From contig CM055869.1 of assembly GCA_029582165.1 (NCBI GenBank), positions 57,051,518 to 57,115,517 of the forward strand: a DNA stretch of 64,000 nt, in the 5' to 3' direction. The notes under the pieces were generated by a model. The model was not told the DNA's origin. It worked only from the letters and a program-made list of their open reading frames with translations, and did no database searches. Below are positions 23,918-35,893 of the stretch, one piece after another. Both the position numbers and the translations under genes were made by a program. Numbering within the stretch: the stretch's first letter is position 1; each line of letters starts with the position of its first letter. Origin of the DNA: Portulaca oleracea (taxonomy: Eukaryota > Streptophyta > Magnoliopsida > Caryophyllales > Portulacaceae).

Positions 23918-26900
23918 TTAGTAGTACTTTGAGCTACAACCCATCCCCTTTGAAGTACTTATTATCAAATCTTTAGTCAATCCTTTGGTTAAAGAATCGG
24001 CTATATTTTGTTTTGATTTGACATAACTTAGAGTCACTACTCCATCCCTTATAAGTTGATGTATGTAGGCATGTCTTAAACCAATATGCCTTGACTTGCC
24101 ATTGTAGACATGACTATATACTACATCAAGAGTAGACTTGCTATCACAATGAATTGAGATAGGAGCCATTGGCTTATACCAAACCGGTATTTCCAATAAT
24201 AAGTTCCTTAACCACTCCGCTTCCTTACAAGCAGCATATAATGCTACTAATTCCGAAAACATAGTGGAGTCCGCTATGTTAGCTTGTTTCTTAGAACCCC
24301 AAGAAACCGCTCCACCTTCTAAAAGGAACACCCATCCACTGGTAGAAGAGAAATCTCCTTTATTAATCCAACTCGCGTCCGAGTAACCTTCTAATACCGA
24401 AGGTTCTCCTTTATATGTGAGTTGATAACTTTTAGTACCAGCTAAATATCTTAATACTCTCCGAATTGCAAACCAATACATATTACTCGGATTACTTGTA
24501 AACCTACTTAACATGCCAATTGCATAAGCAATGTCTGGCCTTGTACTTGTTATAGCGTACATGAGACTTCCAATCAACTTAGCATACTCAAGTTGATTAA
24601 CTGGAGAACCCAAATTTTTCTCTAGTTTCTTACTTGAATCATATGGAGTTACAGCTGGATATAACTTATCATCTCCAAACTTGTTCAACATTTTCTCAAT
24701 GTAATGCTCTTGAGATAAACTTATCTTATCATTATTTCTAATGATCTTAATACCAAGAATTACATCCGCTTCACCCATGTCCTTCATAGAGAACTTTGAG
24801 GATAGAAATTCTTTGGTCTTATTAACTTGTTCCATGTCGGTCCCGAAGATCAACATGTCATCAACCTATAGGCATATAATCACCCGTTTTCCATTCTCAA
24901 ACTTAGAGTATATGCACTTATCCGAATCATTGACCTTATAACCACTTGAAAGCACTACTTCATCAAACTTTTGATGCCATTGCTTAGGTGCTTGCTTAAG
25001 TCCATATAAGGACCTTATAAGTTTACAAACTTTCTTTTCTTGACCTTCAACAACAAACCCTTCGGGTTGTTCCATATATACCTCCTCTTCTAGTTCTCCA
25101 TTTAAGAATGCCGTTTTGACATCCATTTGATGGATCACTAGCTTATGAATAGTGCCTAAAGCTATCAATACACGTATCGGAGCTATACTAGCCACCGACA
25201 CATATGTATCAAAGTAGTCAATACCATACTTTTGAGTAAAGCCCCTTACAACCAACCGAGCTTTATACCTCTCAACGGTACCATCTACTTTCCTTTTCCT
25301 TTTAAAGATCCACTTAGAGGTAATTGGTTTACTTCGCGGAGGAAGGTCAACCAATATCCAAACATTGTTTTCCATTATCGAATCAATCTCATCTTGTACC
25401 GCTTCTTTCCACAAAGAAGTATCATGAGATTGCATAGCTTCTTTAAAAGTTTTAGGATCCTCATTTATGTTGTATATACATAGGGTCTCACTTTCAACTG
25501 AGACCCTTGAACCTTCTACTAAATAAACATAGAAGTCCGAACCAAAGTCTTTTGGTTTCCTTGATCTTTTACTCCTTCTTAACTCAATACTTTCATCTTC
25601 TTCATCATGAATAACCTCATGAGTTGGAAGATCATCTTGTATGGATATACCCTCAAGATTTTCATCTTGAGGCTCAATTAAAGGAACAATATCTTGAATG
25701 ACATCTTTAGGTCTAGGAATTGAAGAGAACCTAGTCTCATCAAAAATTGCATCTATTGATTCCATTACGGTATTCACAGAAACGTACTCATTTGGCTCAA
25801 CCACCAAAAATCTATAGGCTTTGCTATCTTGAGCATAGCCTATAAAGATGCACTCAATTCCTCTTTCACCTAATTTTCTTTTCTTAGGTTTCGGGACTCT
25901 TACAATAGCCCTACAACCCCAAATCTTAAAATACTTAGGACTTGGTTTTCTTTTGTTCCATAACTCATATGGGGTATTAGAATTCCCTTTGAATGGAACT
26001 CTATTCAAAATATAACAAGCCGTTAACATGGCTTCACCCCAAAATCCATTACTTAAACCGGAGTTTGACAACATAGAATTCACCATTTCTTTTAAAGTTC
26101 TATTTTTCCTTTCCGCAACCTCATTTTGTTGTGGTGTATACGGGGCGGTTGTCTCATGAACAATACCCATTTCTTGGAAAAACTTTGGATCATAATATTC
26201 CCCTCCCTTATCGGATCTTAAAGTTTTAATCAAGGTCTCACATTGAAGTTCAGTTCTAGTTTTGTAAACCCTAAACTTTTCAAGTGTTTCATCTTTAGAA
26301 CTCAAAAGATAAACTTGACAATATCTAGAATAATCATCAATTAATGTCACATAATACTTCTTACCACCTATTGAAGGTGTACTATGAAAATCTCCTAAAT
26401 CACTATGAATTAAATCAAGCAATTTAGAAGTTCTTTTTACACTTGAGAATGAACTTTTGGTGATTTTATTAAGCATGCATGTCTTACACTTTTCTATGTC
26501 ATTATTCAACTTAGGAATCAAATCAAGATTAGACATTTCTTTCAACTTTGAAAAGTTCACATGTCCTAATCTAGCATGCCATAGAAAAGACTTATTCAAA
26601 GTAGACACATGCATATAAGCGGAAATCATGCCATCTTTATTACTTTTCGCATTCAATTTAAACATCTCCCCATAAGCATATCCCTTCCCTACAAAAGTCC
26701 CACCCTTGGAAAGTACATAATTATCTCCATCATAAACTTGCATAAAACCAAACTTGCTAAGGAGATAACCGGATACAAGATTCTTACATACTTCCGGAGC
26801 TAAATACACATCATTTAAAAGCAAAGATTTACCGGAAGTGAAAACAAGTTCCACTTGCCCAATGCCTTCAACTTTAACCGGATGGTTATTTCCCATGTAG

Positions 26901-27982
26901 AGTTTCACACCATCATCCGCCGGTTTGAGAGTCTTGAATAAACTCTTGTCAATGCAAACATGCCTTGACGCTTCCGAGTCTATGTACCAATCATTACAAC
27001 CAATGGATACCATGTTAATATGATCTTTAATCATGGCCACGAAGGAATTGAGTTCCTTCTCCTTACTCTTGCCCTTAGATGTATCTTTGTTCAAAAGACC
27101 ATGCTTCTTTTTCCATTGGTAACACTCTCTCTTTGTGTGCCCCGGTTTGCCACATTCCTAACAAACTTGCTTAGGCTTTTGAATTCCCTTGCTAGTTTTG
27201 TTGTGGCTCTTGTTCTTATTCTTGTTTCCCTTATTCTCTTGCACCATATGGACCTTAGATTGCTCTTTGGTACCATCTTGTAGGCGTAACCCCTCTTCAA
27301 TCCGAAGATGGTTAGCCAAACCTTCAAGAGACATAGCCTCTTTCCGGTGCATGAGAGCCCTTTTAGTTTCATTCCAAGAAGAAGGTAGCTTGTCAATAAT
27401 AGAGGATACGATTATGGTTTCATCCATGTTCAAATTGTGTTGCTTGAAGTTACTTAAAATACGTTGAATCTCATGGAATTGGTCTAGAATTTTCCTATTA
27501 TCATCCATCTTAAATTTCATGAATTGACTAACAAGAAAATTCTTACTTGACGCATCTTCCGACATGTACTTAGCTTCAAGCATCTCCCAAAGCTTCTTTG
27601 CCGTCTCCACCTGTTGATACACATCGAAGAGGGTGTCGATCATCCTGTTCAGAATGCATCCTCTACAAATGTAGTCATCATTCTCCATTTTGAGCCTTTG
27701 CCGAGTAGCCTCCGCATCTTCCACGGACGTCTTTATTTGATCGTTACTCCCATCTCCCGTGGAACTCTTGAAAATTGCATCCTCTTTTGGAGACTCTTCG
27801 GTTGTCACCTTCTTGGCCGACGGTTCTTGATTCACCTTGGGAGAGATCTCAATGTTAAGCACATATGCCACTTTGAGAGTCGTTAGCAAGAAATGCATCT
27901 TGCTTTGCCAACGCCGAAAATCTACTCCTTCAAATCGCTCTAGCTTTTGGAAGTTGCTAGACATATCACGTAGCGAGGCCAT
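23918..27982 (-). pseudogene. copia-1 gag-pol polyprotein with two amber codons
   Basis: This is a single-frame polyprotein of 1,354 codons that would make particle, protease, integrase and RT/RNase H. The real ATG (27982) starts MASLRDMSS; a longer upstream frame has no support. Domains on the minus strand: gag (to about 27160), integrase zinc region (HARLGHVN, then CKTCM) and integrase core, RT with MDVKTAFLNGELEEEVYME, and RNase H near the C terminus (ending 23918). Two in-frame TAG codons break it: one replaces Trp in the gag zinc knuckle (27158-27160), the other replaces Tyr of the RT active site YVDD (24866-24868). Otherwise the frame is intact. Confidence 0.9.
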
Positions 27983-27985
27983 TCC

Positions 27986-28000
27986 TAAATAGTTCTTAAG
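27986..28000 (-). other. Presumed primer site of copia-1, complementary to its own LTR
   Basis: On the minus strand, two bases past the LTR end, the internal region begins CTTAAGAACTATTTA. It does not begin TGG, so it cannot pair with the CCA end of a tRNA. It is a perfect complement of a stretch inside the 5' LTR (28090-28104). See the sister element at 45096. Confidence 0.55.
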
Positions 28001-28002
28001 AT

Positions 28003-28631
28003 TGTTGGAGGAAAGGGAGTGAACGGTATATATAAACAATGGAAACTCGCTTGGATAACGCTAAGAGTTGTGGCCTTGAACTCACTTTCCTTAAGAACTA
28101 TTTATTATACCGTAAATGTTCAAAGGGATAAAACATAGCACTTGTAACACTCAAGAAATAGATTCTCACTTGAATCACTCTAGTATAGCTGCAGTCGAGA
28201 CAAGAATGAGGTTGTGATTAGCATAGAATGGTGTGTCTCAAATAGCCTAGGATGTCTCCTATTTACAGGAGATTACAACCCACTTTAGGATACCCTAGTC
28301 AAAGGGTAATCAAGAGACTTAATGATGAGATCATGTCCTTAATATGACCTTGACCAAGTCAAGTCATATAGCTGTTGCAATCTCAGCATAATCGTGCTTA
28401 ATGACGTTATCAAACACTAATTACACAAAATCATATAGCCGTTAGCAATTAATACAATCTTGGCCTTCAACACGACCCGTGTTGAATCAACACGGTCCGT
28501 GTTGGCTCAACACGACCCGTGTTGAGCGCAGGAATTGTTTCCTTGCTCTCTGGAAGACAACACAGCCCGTCTTGCTTCCGGTTTCACCCGTGTTGATCAT
28601 ATTCTTATTGTTTCACTTATATATGATCCTT
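28003..28631 (-). repeat. 5' LTR of copia-1, outer end truncated
   Basis: Starts TGTTGG on the internal side; the outer about 60 bp are deleted and array sequence resumes at about 28632. It retains the segment (28090-28104) complementary to the primer site. Confidence 0.9.
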
Positions 28632-28910
28632 ATACCTCATGAACAAGTTTTAGGCATACACAAGCAATTCTAAATGAGTCGAATAATGATTTTATCAATT
28701 TGGAAATGGAACACTTAAGATTTCAAGTGTTAAATATAATTTCTTAAACAATAGAATATCATCTTATTCTACATTTAACATCGAATTCAACATGAGTAGA
28801 AAATTCTTAAAATACAATTTTATTTATTTTTGTATGCTCTAGCAGCCGAATCAATATCCACAGAAAGAAATAATTAATGGAGAATTCTTTTGGTATTAGG
28901 CCATACGTTT

Positions 28911-29285
28911 TCATAATTTTAAACTCTTATCATCAATTTGACCATTCTTTTCACAAAGGTTCTAAATTTCATTATGCCTCTTCATTATTTCATCATTCTT
29001 TTGTCCGTCATACGCTCCTCTCCTCAATATTGTGTCAGTGAGGTCATCATGACAAAATCTTCCTGCTTTCGTTAAGAGACCGCAACATTCTTGGGAGACA
29101 GGTTGCCTCTTGACAAATACATAGTTATATATTTTATCGCCACAAAAATTAGTTAGCTTGTGCTCACAACCTATTTCAATTTCTACATCCGGTGCAGGAA
29201 CAACTTGACTGGTTGCAATACAAATTTTTTCGGTGATAAAAAGGATGATGGATAACCTTATAATTAGAGAAGTTTTTGAATCCAT
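28911..29285 (-). pseudogene. Prolamin-like copy 7, premature stop at codon 108
   Basis: The copy begins normally with signal peptide and cysteines 40, 48, 67, 68 and 78, but Trp108 (TGG) is TAG at about 28962-28964, three codons before the last cysteine (111). The 107-residue product would lack that disulfide partner. The remaining frame to 28911 has no indels. Subfamily B (Phe47, Ile21), with Lys20 in the signal peptide and Ile86, the latter shared with copy 9. Its downstream spacer has the same 545-bp deletion as unit 9. Confidence 0.85.
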
Positions 29286-29427
29286 GTGATCTAATGAAAT
29301 TGGTATTTTATGCTTTTTATTTTGATTTTTACTTTTTTTTCTATATTTGTTCTAACAAACTGTTTGTAGATATTGAATTAAAATCTACAAAAGTATTGTA
29401 TGATTATCCTACCCCTAAGAGACTACA

Positions 29428-29435
29428 TATTTATA
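29428..29435 (-). promoter_or_regulatory. TATA box of copy 7
   Basis: TATAAATA, 143 bp upstream of the ATG. Confidence 0.65.
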
Positions 29436-30472
29436 GCAAACGCAAGAGCAAAGAAACATAAGAATATATGGACAAAAACGAATTCCCATTTAAGAGAGAT
29501 TAAAACAAAACTCCCTTTATTTGTTGTTGTTTTAATAAATACACACACGTATCAATCCGTCCATACACACATAAAAACATACGTACATTACTTGACCTAA
29601 ATGATATCATTAAATATATGTTTACAAAGATAGAAGATATTATTAAGTTTATATACTTGTATTGATAATAGCTTTTGACATGGTCCTTAAAAAAAGATCA
29701 TACAAGAAAAACAATTACAGAATTGTAATATTTGTGACGGTAAACGCTGAAATTATTACAAATAACTAAAAAAGTTATATCTGAAAATTTTATCAATACA
29801 TGTTAATTTTTAAGGTTTAGGGCTAGCTATTGTACGTAGTAAAAAAAAGTAAACTTTTATGAATTGTTTCTTTTTAAAAGCGATGAAAATGAAAAAATTC
29901 GCTAGGAAAAATATAACTTCATTTTCCTACCATGTAATTAGGTTACCTATACATGTCAAATATGGAGCATAGTGATTCATTATAAGGATTAGTGTATTTG
30001 GTGTCTAATATGCAGGACCGGCATAAGCATGCTTTAGTGTACGTAGATGTTTTGCATGATCTAGTAGTCTAGTTACTTTGTAACGCTTAAATTGTATGTC
30101 AATATGTGAGGGTTCATAGGATTTTCTCCTTGATTGATATTAAACTACGATCGTATATTTATCTTTTGTTTACTATAGCTGGGATTCGACAAAAAAATTA
30201 GAAAACGTCATGAACAAGTTTTAGGTATCTATTATATTAATTTTGACTAGTTTTCGGCGATTCTTTTATCATACTTATTGTCAGCTATTTGCCCTACTGA
30301 TATGTGTCATAGTTATTAGTACGATTGTCTCTATTAAAATCTTTTCAACTATGCATAGTAATACTTGTGCATTTATGGAGAATCTATAGTACACATAAGA
30401 CAATTTGAGTTAATAAAATGGTTAAGTTTCGTAGATTGACGAATGTGCTAATGGAGCTTGATTTCCTAGGAT

Positions 30473-30652
30473 CTATTCAACAACAGTACTCTCCATCTCT
30501 AAAGCAAGGGAACCTATAACAAAAAAAATAGAAAAGTCAACCTCTTTATTACTTGTCTTATCTAGTGTAGCGCTCTCAGCCAACTGTAATTGCTCCTCTT
30601 GCTTTATTGTTAAGAAACTCTATAGGGTTTTGTAGAGAGGGGGTGTATACAC
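30473..30652 (-). promoter_or_regulatory. Decayed promoter-like segment, unit 8
   Basis: Same layout, but the telo-box (about 30621-30630) has one changed base and the TATA-like box reads GTGTATAC (30645-30652), so this copy is probably inactive. Confidence 0.35.
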
Positions 30653-31024
30653 AAGCAAGGAGGTGGTTAGCTGAAGGTAGTTTAAACGTTTATGTTAGGT
30701 CATTCTCTCAAAAATTAATTAGGCAAGCTTATGCAGCATGGGTCTTGGGTTTCAGAATGCGCTTCAATATATAAATGTTAGTAAATTCTAAGTGAGTCGA
30801 ATAATGATTTTATCAATTTGGAAATGGAACACTTAATATTTCAAGTGTTAAATATAATTTCTTAAACAATAGAATATCATCATATTCTACATTTAACATC
30901 GAATTCAACATGAGTAGAAAATTATTAAAATACAATTTTTTTTTTGTATACTCTAGCAACCGAATCAATATCCATAGAAAGAAATAATTAATGGAGAATA
31001 CTTTTGGTATTAGGCCATACGTTT

Positions 31025-31399
31025 TCATAATTTTAAACTCTTATCATCAATTTGTCCATTCTTTTCGCAAAAGTTCCAAATTTCATTGTGCCTCTTCATT
31101 ATTTCATCATTCTTTTGTCTGTCATACGCTCCTCTCCTCAATACTGTGTCTGTGAGGTCATCACGACAAAATCTTCCTGCTTTCGTTAAGAGAGCGCAAC
31201 ATTCCTGGGAGACAGGTTGCCTCATGACAAATACATAGTTATATATTTTATCGCCACAAAAATTGGTTAGCTTGTGCTCACAACCTATTTCAATTTCTTT
31301 ATCCGGTGCAGGAACAACTTGACTGGTTGCAATACAAATTGTTTCGGTGATAAAAAGAATGATGGATAACCTTATAATTAGAGAAGTTTTTGAATCCAT
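31025..31399 (-). CDS. Prolamin-like secreted cysteine-rich protein, copy 8
   Basis: Intact 124 residues with signal peptide and all six cysteines. Subfamily B (Phe47, Ile21). Private changes include Lys34, Met59 (for Lys), Ala69 right after the CC pair, Arg79 after the fifth cysteine and Phe110 next to the sixth, so it is one of the more diverged intact copies. Confidence 0.85.
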   Translation of the reverse strand: MDSKTSLIIRLSIILFITETICIATSQVVPAPDKEIEIGCEHKLTNFCGDKIYNYVFVMRQPVSQECCALLTKAGRFCRDDLTDTVLRRGAYDRQKNDEIMKRHNEIWNFCEKNGQIDDKSLKL

Positions 31400-31542
31400 G
31401 TGGTCTAATGAAATTGGTATTTTATGCTTTTTATTTGGATTTTTACTTTTTTTTTCTATATTTGTTCTAACAAACTGTTTGTAGATATTGAATTAAAATC
31501 TACAAAAGTATTGTATGATTATCCTACCCCTAAGAGACTACA

Positions 31543-31550
31543 TATTTATA
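31543..31550 (-). promoter_or_regulatory. TATA box of copy 8
   Basis: TATAAATA, 144 bp upstream of the ATG. Confidence 0.7.
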
Positions 31551-32595
31551 GCAAACGCAAGAGCAAAGAAACATAAGAATATATCGACAAAAACGAATTC
31601 CCATTTAAGAGAGATTAAAACAAAACTCCCTTTATTTGTTGTTGTTTTAATAAATACACACACATATCGATCCGTCCATACACACATAAAAACATACGTA
31701 CATTACTTGACCTAAATGATATCATTAAATATATGTTTACAAAGTTTCAAGATATTATTAAATTTATATACTTGTATTGATAATAGCTTTTGATATGGTC
31801 TCTAAAAAAAGATCATACAAGAAAAAAAATTACAGAATTATAATGTTTGTGACGGTAAACGCGCTGTAATTATTACAAATAACTAAATAAGTTATATCTG
31901 AAAATTTTATCAATACATGTTAATTTTTAAGGTTTAGGGCTAACTATTTTATGTAGTAAAAAAAATAAACTTTTATGAATTGTTTCTTTTTAAAAGCGAT
32001 GAAAATGAAAAAATTCGGTAGGAAAAATATAACTTCATTTTCCAACCATGTAATTAGGTTACCTATACATGTCAATTATGGAGCATAGTGATTCATTATA
32101 AGGATTAGTGTATTTGGTGTTCAATATGCAGGATCGGCATAAGCATGCTTGAGTGTACGTAGATGTTTTGCATGATCTAGTAGTCTAGTTACTTTGTAAC
32201 GCTTAAATTGTATGTCAATATGTGAGGGTTCAAAGGATTTTCTCCTTGCTTGTTATTAAACTACGATCATATATTTATCTTTCGTTTACTATAGTTGGGA
32301 TTTGACAAAAAAATTAGAAAACCTCATGAACAAGTTTTAGGTATACACAAGCAATTCTAAGTGAGTCGAATAATGATTTTATCAATTTGGAAATGGAACA
32401 CTTAAGATTTCAAGTGTTAAATATAATTTCTTAAACAATAGAATATCATCATATTCTACATTTAACATCGAATTCAACATGAGTAGAAAATTATTAAAAT
32501 ACAATTTTATTTATTTTTGTATGCTTTAGCAGCCGAATCTATCCACAGAAAGAAATAATTAATGGAGAATTATTTTGGTATTAGGCCATACGTTT

Positions 32596-32970
32596 TCATA
32601 ATTTTAAACTCTTCTCATCAATTTGACCATTCTTTTCGCAAAGGTTCCAAATTTCATTATGCCTCTTCATTATTTCATCATTCTTTTGTCCGTCATATGC
32701 TCCTCTCCTCAATATTGTGTTAGTGAGGTCATCATGACAAAATCTTCCTGCTTTCGTTAAGAGATCGCAACATTCCTGGTAGACAGGTTGCCTCTTGACA
32801 AATACATAGTTATATATTTTATCGCCACAAACATTGGTTAGCTTGTGCTCAAAACCAATTTCAATTTCTACATCCGGTGCCGGAACAACTTGACTGGTTG
32901 CAATACAAAATGTTTCGCTGATAAAAAGGATGATGGATAACCTTATAATTAGAGAAGTTTTTGAATCCAT
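32596..32970 (-). CDS. Prolamin-like protein, copy 9, first cysteine replaced
   Basis: The 124-codon frame is open and the signal peptide is present, but Cys40 is Phe, so the conserved six-cysteine pattern is reduced to five and one disulfide should be lost. Further changes are Ser18, Tyr64, Asp69 after the CC pair, Asn84, Ile86 and Glu119. It may be losing function or be on its way to a pseudogene. Subfamily A (Val47). The promoter TATA is intact, but a Sirevirus-like element is inserted 386 bp upstream of the ATG at 33357. Confidence 0.75.
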   Translation of the reverse strand: MDSKTSLIIRLSIILFISETFCIATSQVVPAPDVEIEIGFEHKLTNVCGDKIYNYVFVKRQPVYQECCDLLTKAGRFCHDDLTNTILRRGAYDGQKNDEIMKRHNEIWNLCEKNGQIDEKSLKL

Positions 32971-33111
32971 GTGGTCTAATGAAACTGGTATTTTATGCTT
33001 TTTATTTGGATTTTTACTTTTTTTCTATATTTGTTCTAACAAACTGTTTGTAGATTTTGAATTAAAATCTACAAAAGTATTGTACGATTATCCTACCTCT
33101 AAGAGACTACA

Positions 33112-33119
33112 TATTTATA
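33112..33119 (-). promoter_or_regulatory. TATA box of copy 9
   Basis: TATAAATA, 142 bp upstream of the ATG; the Sirevirus-like insertion begins about 240 bp further upstream. Confidence 0.65.
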
Positions 33120-33356
33120 GCAAACGCAAGAGCAAAGAAACATAAGAATATATGGACAAAAACGAATTCCCATTTAAGAGAGATTAAAATAAAACTCCCT
33201 TTATTTGTTGTTGTTTTAATAAATACACACACGTATCAATCCGTTCATACACACATAAAAACATACGTACATTACTTGACCTAAATGATATCATTAAATA
33301 TATGTTTACAAAGTTACAACAAATTATTGAATTTATATACTTGTATCGATAATAGC

Positions 33357-34230
33357 TGTAGAACCCCTCTTGAGAATAGGGCAGAGGACGTTCACTCACT
33401 ACATCTCACTGTCATTCATATCGCATCACCTAAAAGACATTTATGGAAGCCGTAGAGTTTTGAAGTGAAAGACAAACAGAGACACCAAAATAGGGAAGTC
33501 CTCCAATAAACCAAGAATCCTACTCTTTCCTCTTATATTCTAAATTGGATTGACTGATTTTATGTTCTGTATTGTAGGCAATAAATCGTGAAGACAATTG
33601 GAAGGAAACCCAGAGGATATCTCACACAAAAGAAAGGCAAATCTCGACTCTTGGAAAGGAAATGCAATATCGAAGCATTCAGCAGATTCTCCTAATTATT
33701 CTCAATGGATATAAACCACAAGGATGTCGCTTAAATAGACGAACCCAAGATTGAAGGAATTAACGATTCCAAGGAAGCAATTGTGTGTCCAAACTCAGAA
33801 ATAGTGTTCTTGTGTTTGAAGAAAAGTGTTTCGAGTGTGTTGTGTGAGAGTGCTATCAAATTCTAAACGGATCTAGAATTGTGTTAGGCTCTCAAATTCG
33901 AATCCTAGACGGAATTAGGAATCGATTTGTGTTAACGCCAAACGGAGATTTGGTGGGTGTATTCTTCCAGAAATAATTGAAGCGTCCTTTGCAAGGCGCT
34001 AGGTTCTCTGTAACCCTAAGGTCCTTTATCTTAGGTTGTTTCAAACGCTTTTCAATTGACTGAAATAAAGGAGGTTAATCATACTTTATCTATTGTCCTT
34101 TTTCTTTATATCTATTGTTGAATTGCGTTGAACCTTAATTTAAACATATTAAGGCACTAACGTCCTTTGCAAGTGATCTACTTTTGCAGAAAATTTCTTA
34201 ACCCTATTCACCCCCTCTAGGGTTCTTTCA
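33357..34230 (+). repeat. 5' LTR of sire-1
   Basis: 874 bp, TGTAGAACCCC...TTCTTTCA. The 3' end has the CACCCCCTCTAGGGTTC block shared by the other Sirevirus-like LTRs in the window. Confidence 0.95.
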
Positions 34231-34232
34231 AT

Positions 34233-34244
34233 TGGTATCAGAGC
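34233..34244 (+). other. Primer-binding site of sire-1
   Basis: TGGTATCAGAGC, two bases after the LTR, complementary to the 3' end of initiator Met-tRNA. Confidence 0.9.
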
Positions 34245-34278
34245 CTAGTCCACTGAATATTCTGAGACTAATCGCTCT

Positions 34279-35893
34279 ATGGTAAAGATCATGGGAGATC
34301 CCAACATGGGAGACCTAAGTCAAGGACGTTCATGGAACAGATCACCTTTGCTAACAGGTGACAACTATAGAGTGTGGAAACGCCAAATGGAGATCTTCTT
34401 GAGAAATCAAGATGAGGACATTTGGGACATAGTCAAAGAAGGAAATTTTCCCGCTCCTCAAAAGACTGCCGATGATGGAACGAACAGTGACAACCCAAAA
34501 TCTGAGTATACACCTGAAGAAAAAGAAAAAGCAAAGAAAAATACTCATGCTCATTATCTTTTGATTTGCAGTCTTAATTTTAACGAATTTCAAAGGGTGT
34601 CCAATCTTGATACAGCTAAACAGATATGGGATTACTTGGTCACAACTTATGAAGGAACAAATCAAGTGAAAAAGACCAAGATCAATATACTGGTTCAAAA
34701 GTATGAAGGATTCAAGATGGAAGAAAATGAATTCATTGAGTCAATGTTCAAAAGATTCAGTGGAATAACCAACCACCTCAAGTCTCTTGGGAAAACCTAT
34801 ACAGATGAAGAACAAGTGAACAAGGTCCTTTAGTGTCTGCCAAGACAAAAATGGGAACCAAAAGTAATTGCTACTGAAGAAGCCCAAGATCTGGAGACAT
34901 TGAAGCTTGAAGAACTAATAGGGAAGCTCCTTGCACACGAGATTCGTCTATCTGAGGGCACTCAGACCAAGGACATTGCCCTCAAAAGTACCAAGGAACC
35001 AGAAGAAGAATCAGAGGATGATGATGAAGAAACCATGGCAATGCTAGCTAAAGGCTTCAAGCGACTATACAGAAAGAATCCCAGATTCCGTGGCTACCTA
35101 AGAGAATCATCCTCCAAAAGACCTTCACCGAAAGGTAAAACTCAAACCAAGGATGAAAATGAATACAAATGCTTTGCTTGTGGTGCAACAGATCACTTCA
35201 TTAGAGAATGTCCTCACGTGAAGAAAGTCAAAGAACAAAGTGACTTCAGAGGAAAGAGATTGAGCAGCAAAGCTATGGTTGCCACATGGAGTGAAAGTGA
35301 AGGCATTCAAAGTGAAAGTGAGTCTGAGGAAATTGCTAATCTTGTCTCATGGCAAAGGACCTTACAGAAACACAAGCAGATGACAATGAAGAGGTATTCA
35401 CTAATCTCTTTCTTAAATGTCTTCAACATAACTTGAAACCAAGATTGCTTAATCTGCTTGATTACATTGCAACCCTCACTGACAAAGTTCACTACCTCAC
35501 TAGAATTGCTGAAACAAATTCCAAAACCATGCAACTCAACATGAGATAATCAAAAACCTCACAACTGATAATGTCAGTATGAGAGATGAAATCATACAAA
35601 ACCGAAAAGAGTTGAACTCCATTCTCAATCAAGAAATAAACCAAGTTCACTCTATCCTACACTCTGAGAAGAAAACCTCTACAGATAAACTTGGTTCACC
35701 AAAAGCCAAACCAAATTCCTTACCTTTTCACAAACCCGCAAATATACCAAAACCAAGGACCAAAACCAAGTGGGTTCCAAAGAAGCCAAACTCAGTACCT
35801 GTCCCTCAAGACAAAAAATCCTCTCTTAAAAAACCTGGACCAAAGAAAGGTATAATGTCCTTCAGCGCAGGTATGTCTCAGGGCTCACAATGA
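34279..35893 (+). pseudogene. sire-1 gag pseudogene
   Basis: Gag-type protein with the retrotransposon gag domain near the N terminus (NYRVWKRQMEIFL, then IWDYLVTTYEGTNQVK), an acidic segment, a CCHC zinc knuckle (CFACGATDHFIREC near 35173-35210), a leucine-rich stretch and a basic proline-rich tail. It is broken by TAG at about 34831-34833, a one-base loss near 35345, and a further stop and frame change before 35579. The start could be 34279 or the next ATG at 34291; the equivalent of 34291 is the only ATG in the sister element. The end of this frame overlaps the pol frame from 35856. Confidence 0.85.

Larger units (their letters stand above)
22643..28631 (-). mobile_element. Ty1/copia retrotransposon on the minus strand (copia-1), right end lost
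   Basis: Two LTRs (22643-23329 and 28003-28631) flank a gag-pol region on the minus strand in the Ty1/copia order: gag, protease, integrase, RT, RNase H. It belongs to the same family as the element at 44405. It inserted after GTAAT (22638-22642); the matching right flank is missing because a deletion removed the outer end of the 5' LTR (about 60 bp) and roughly 280 bp of array unit. Confidence 0.95.

Noticed and set aside
25232..25483. Open frames on the strand opposite copia gag-pol (also 26609-26803, 27020-27283, 47577-47828, 45777-46040)
   Set aside because: They are antisense shadows of the gag-pol coding region, repeated in both copia elements for that reason.
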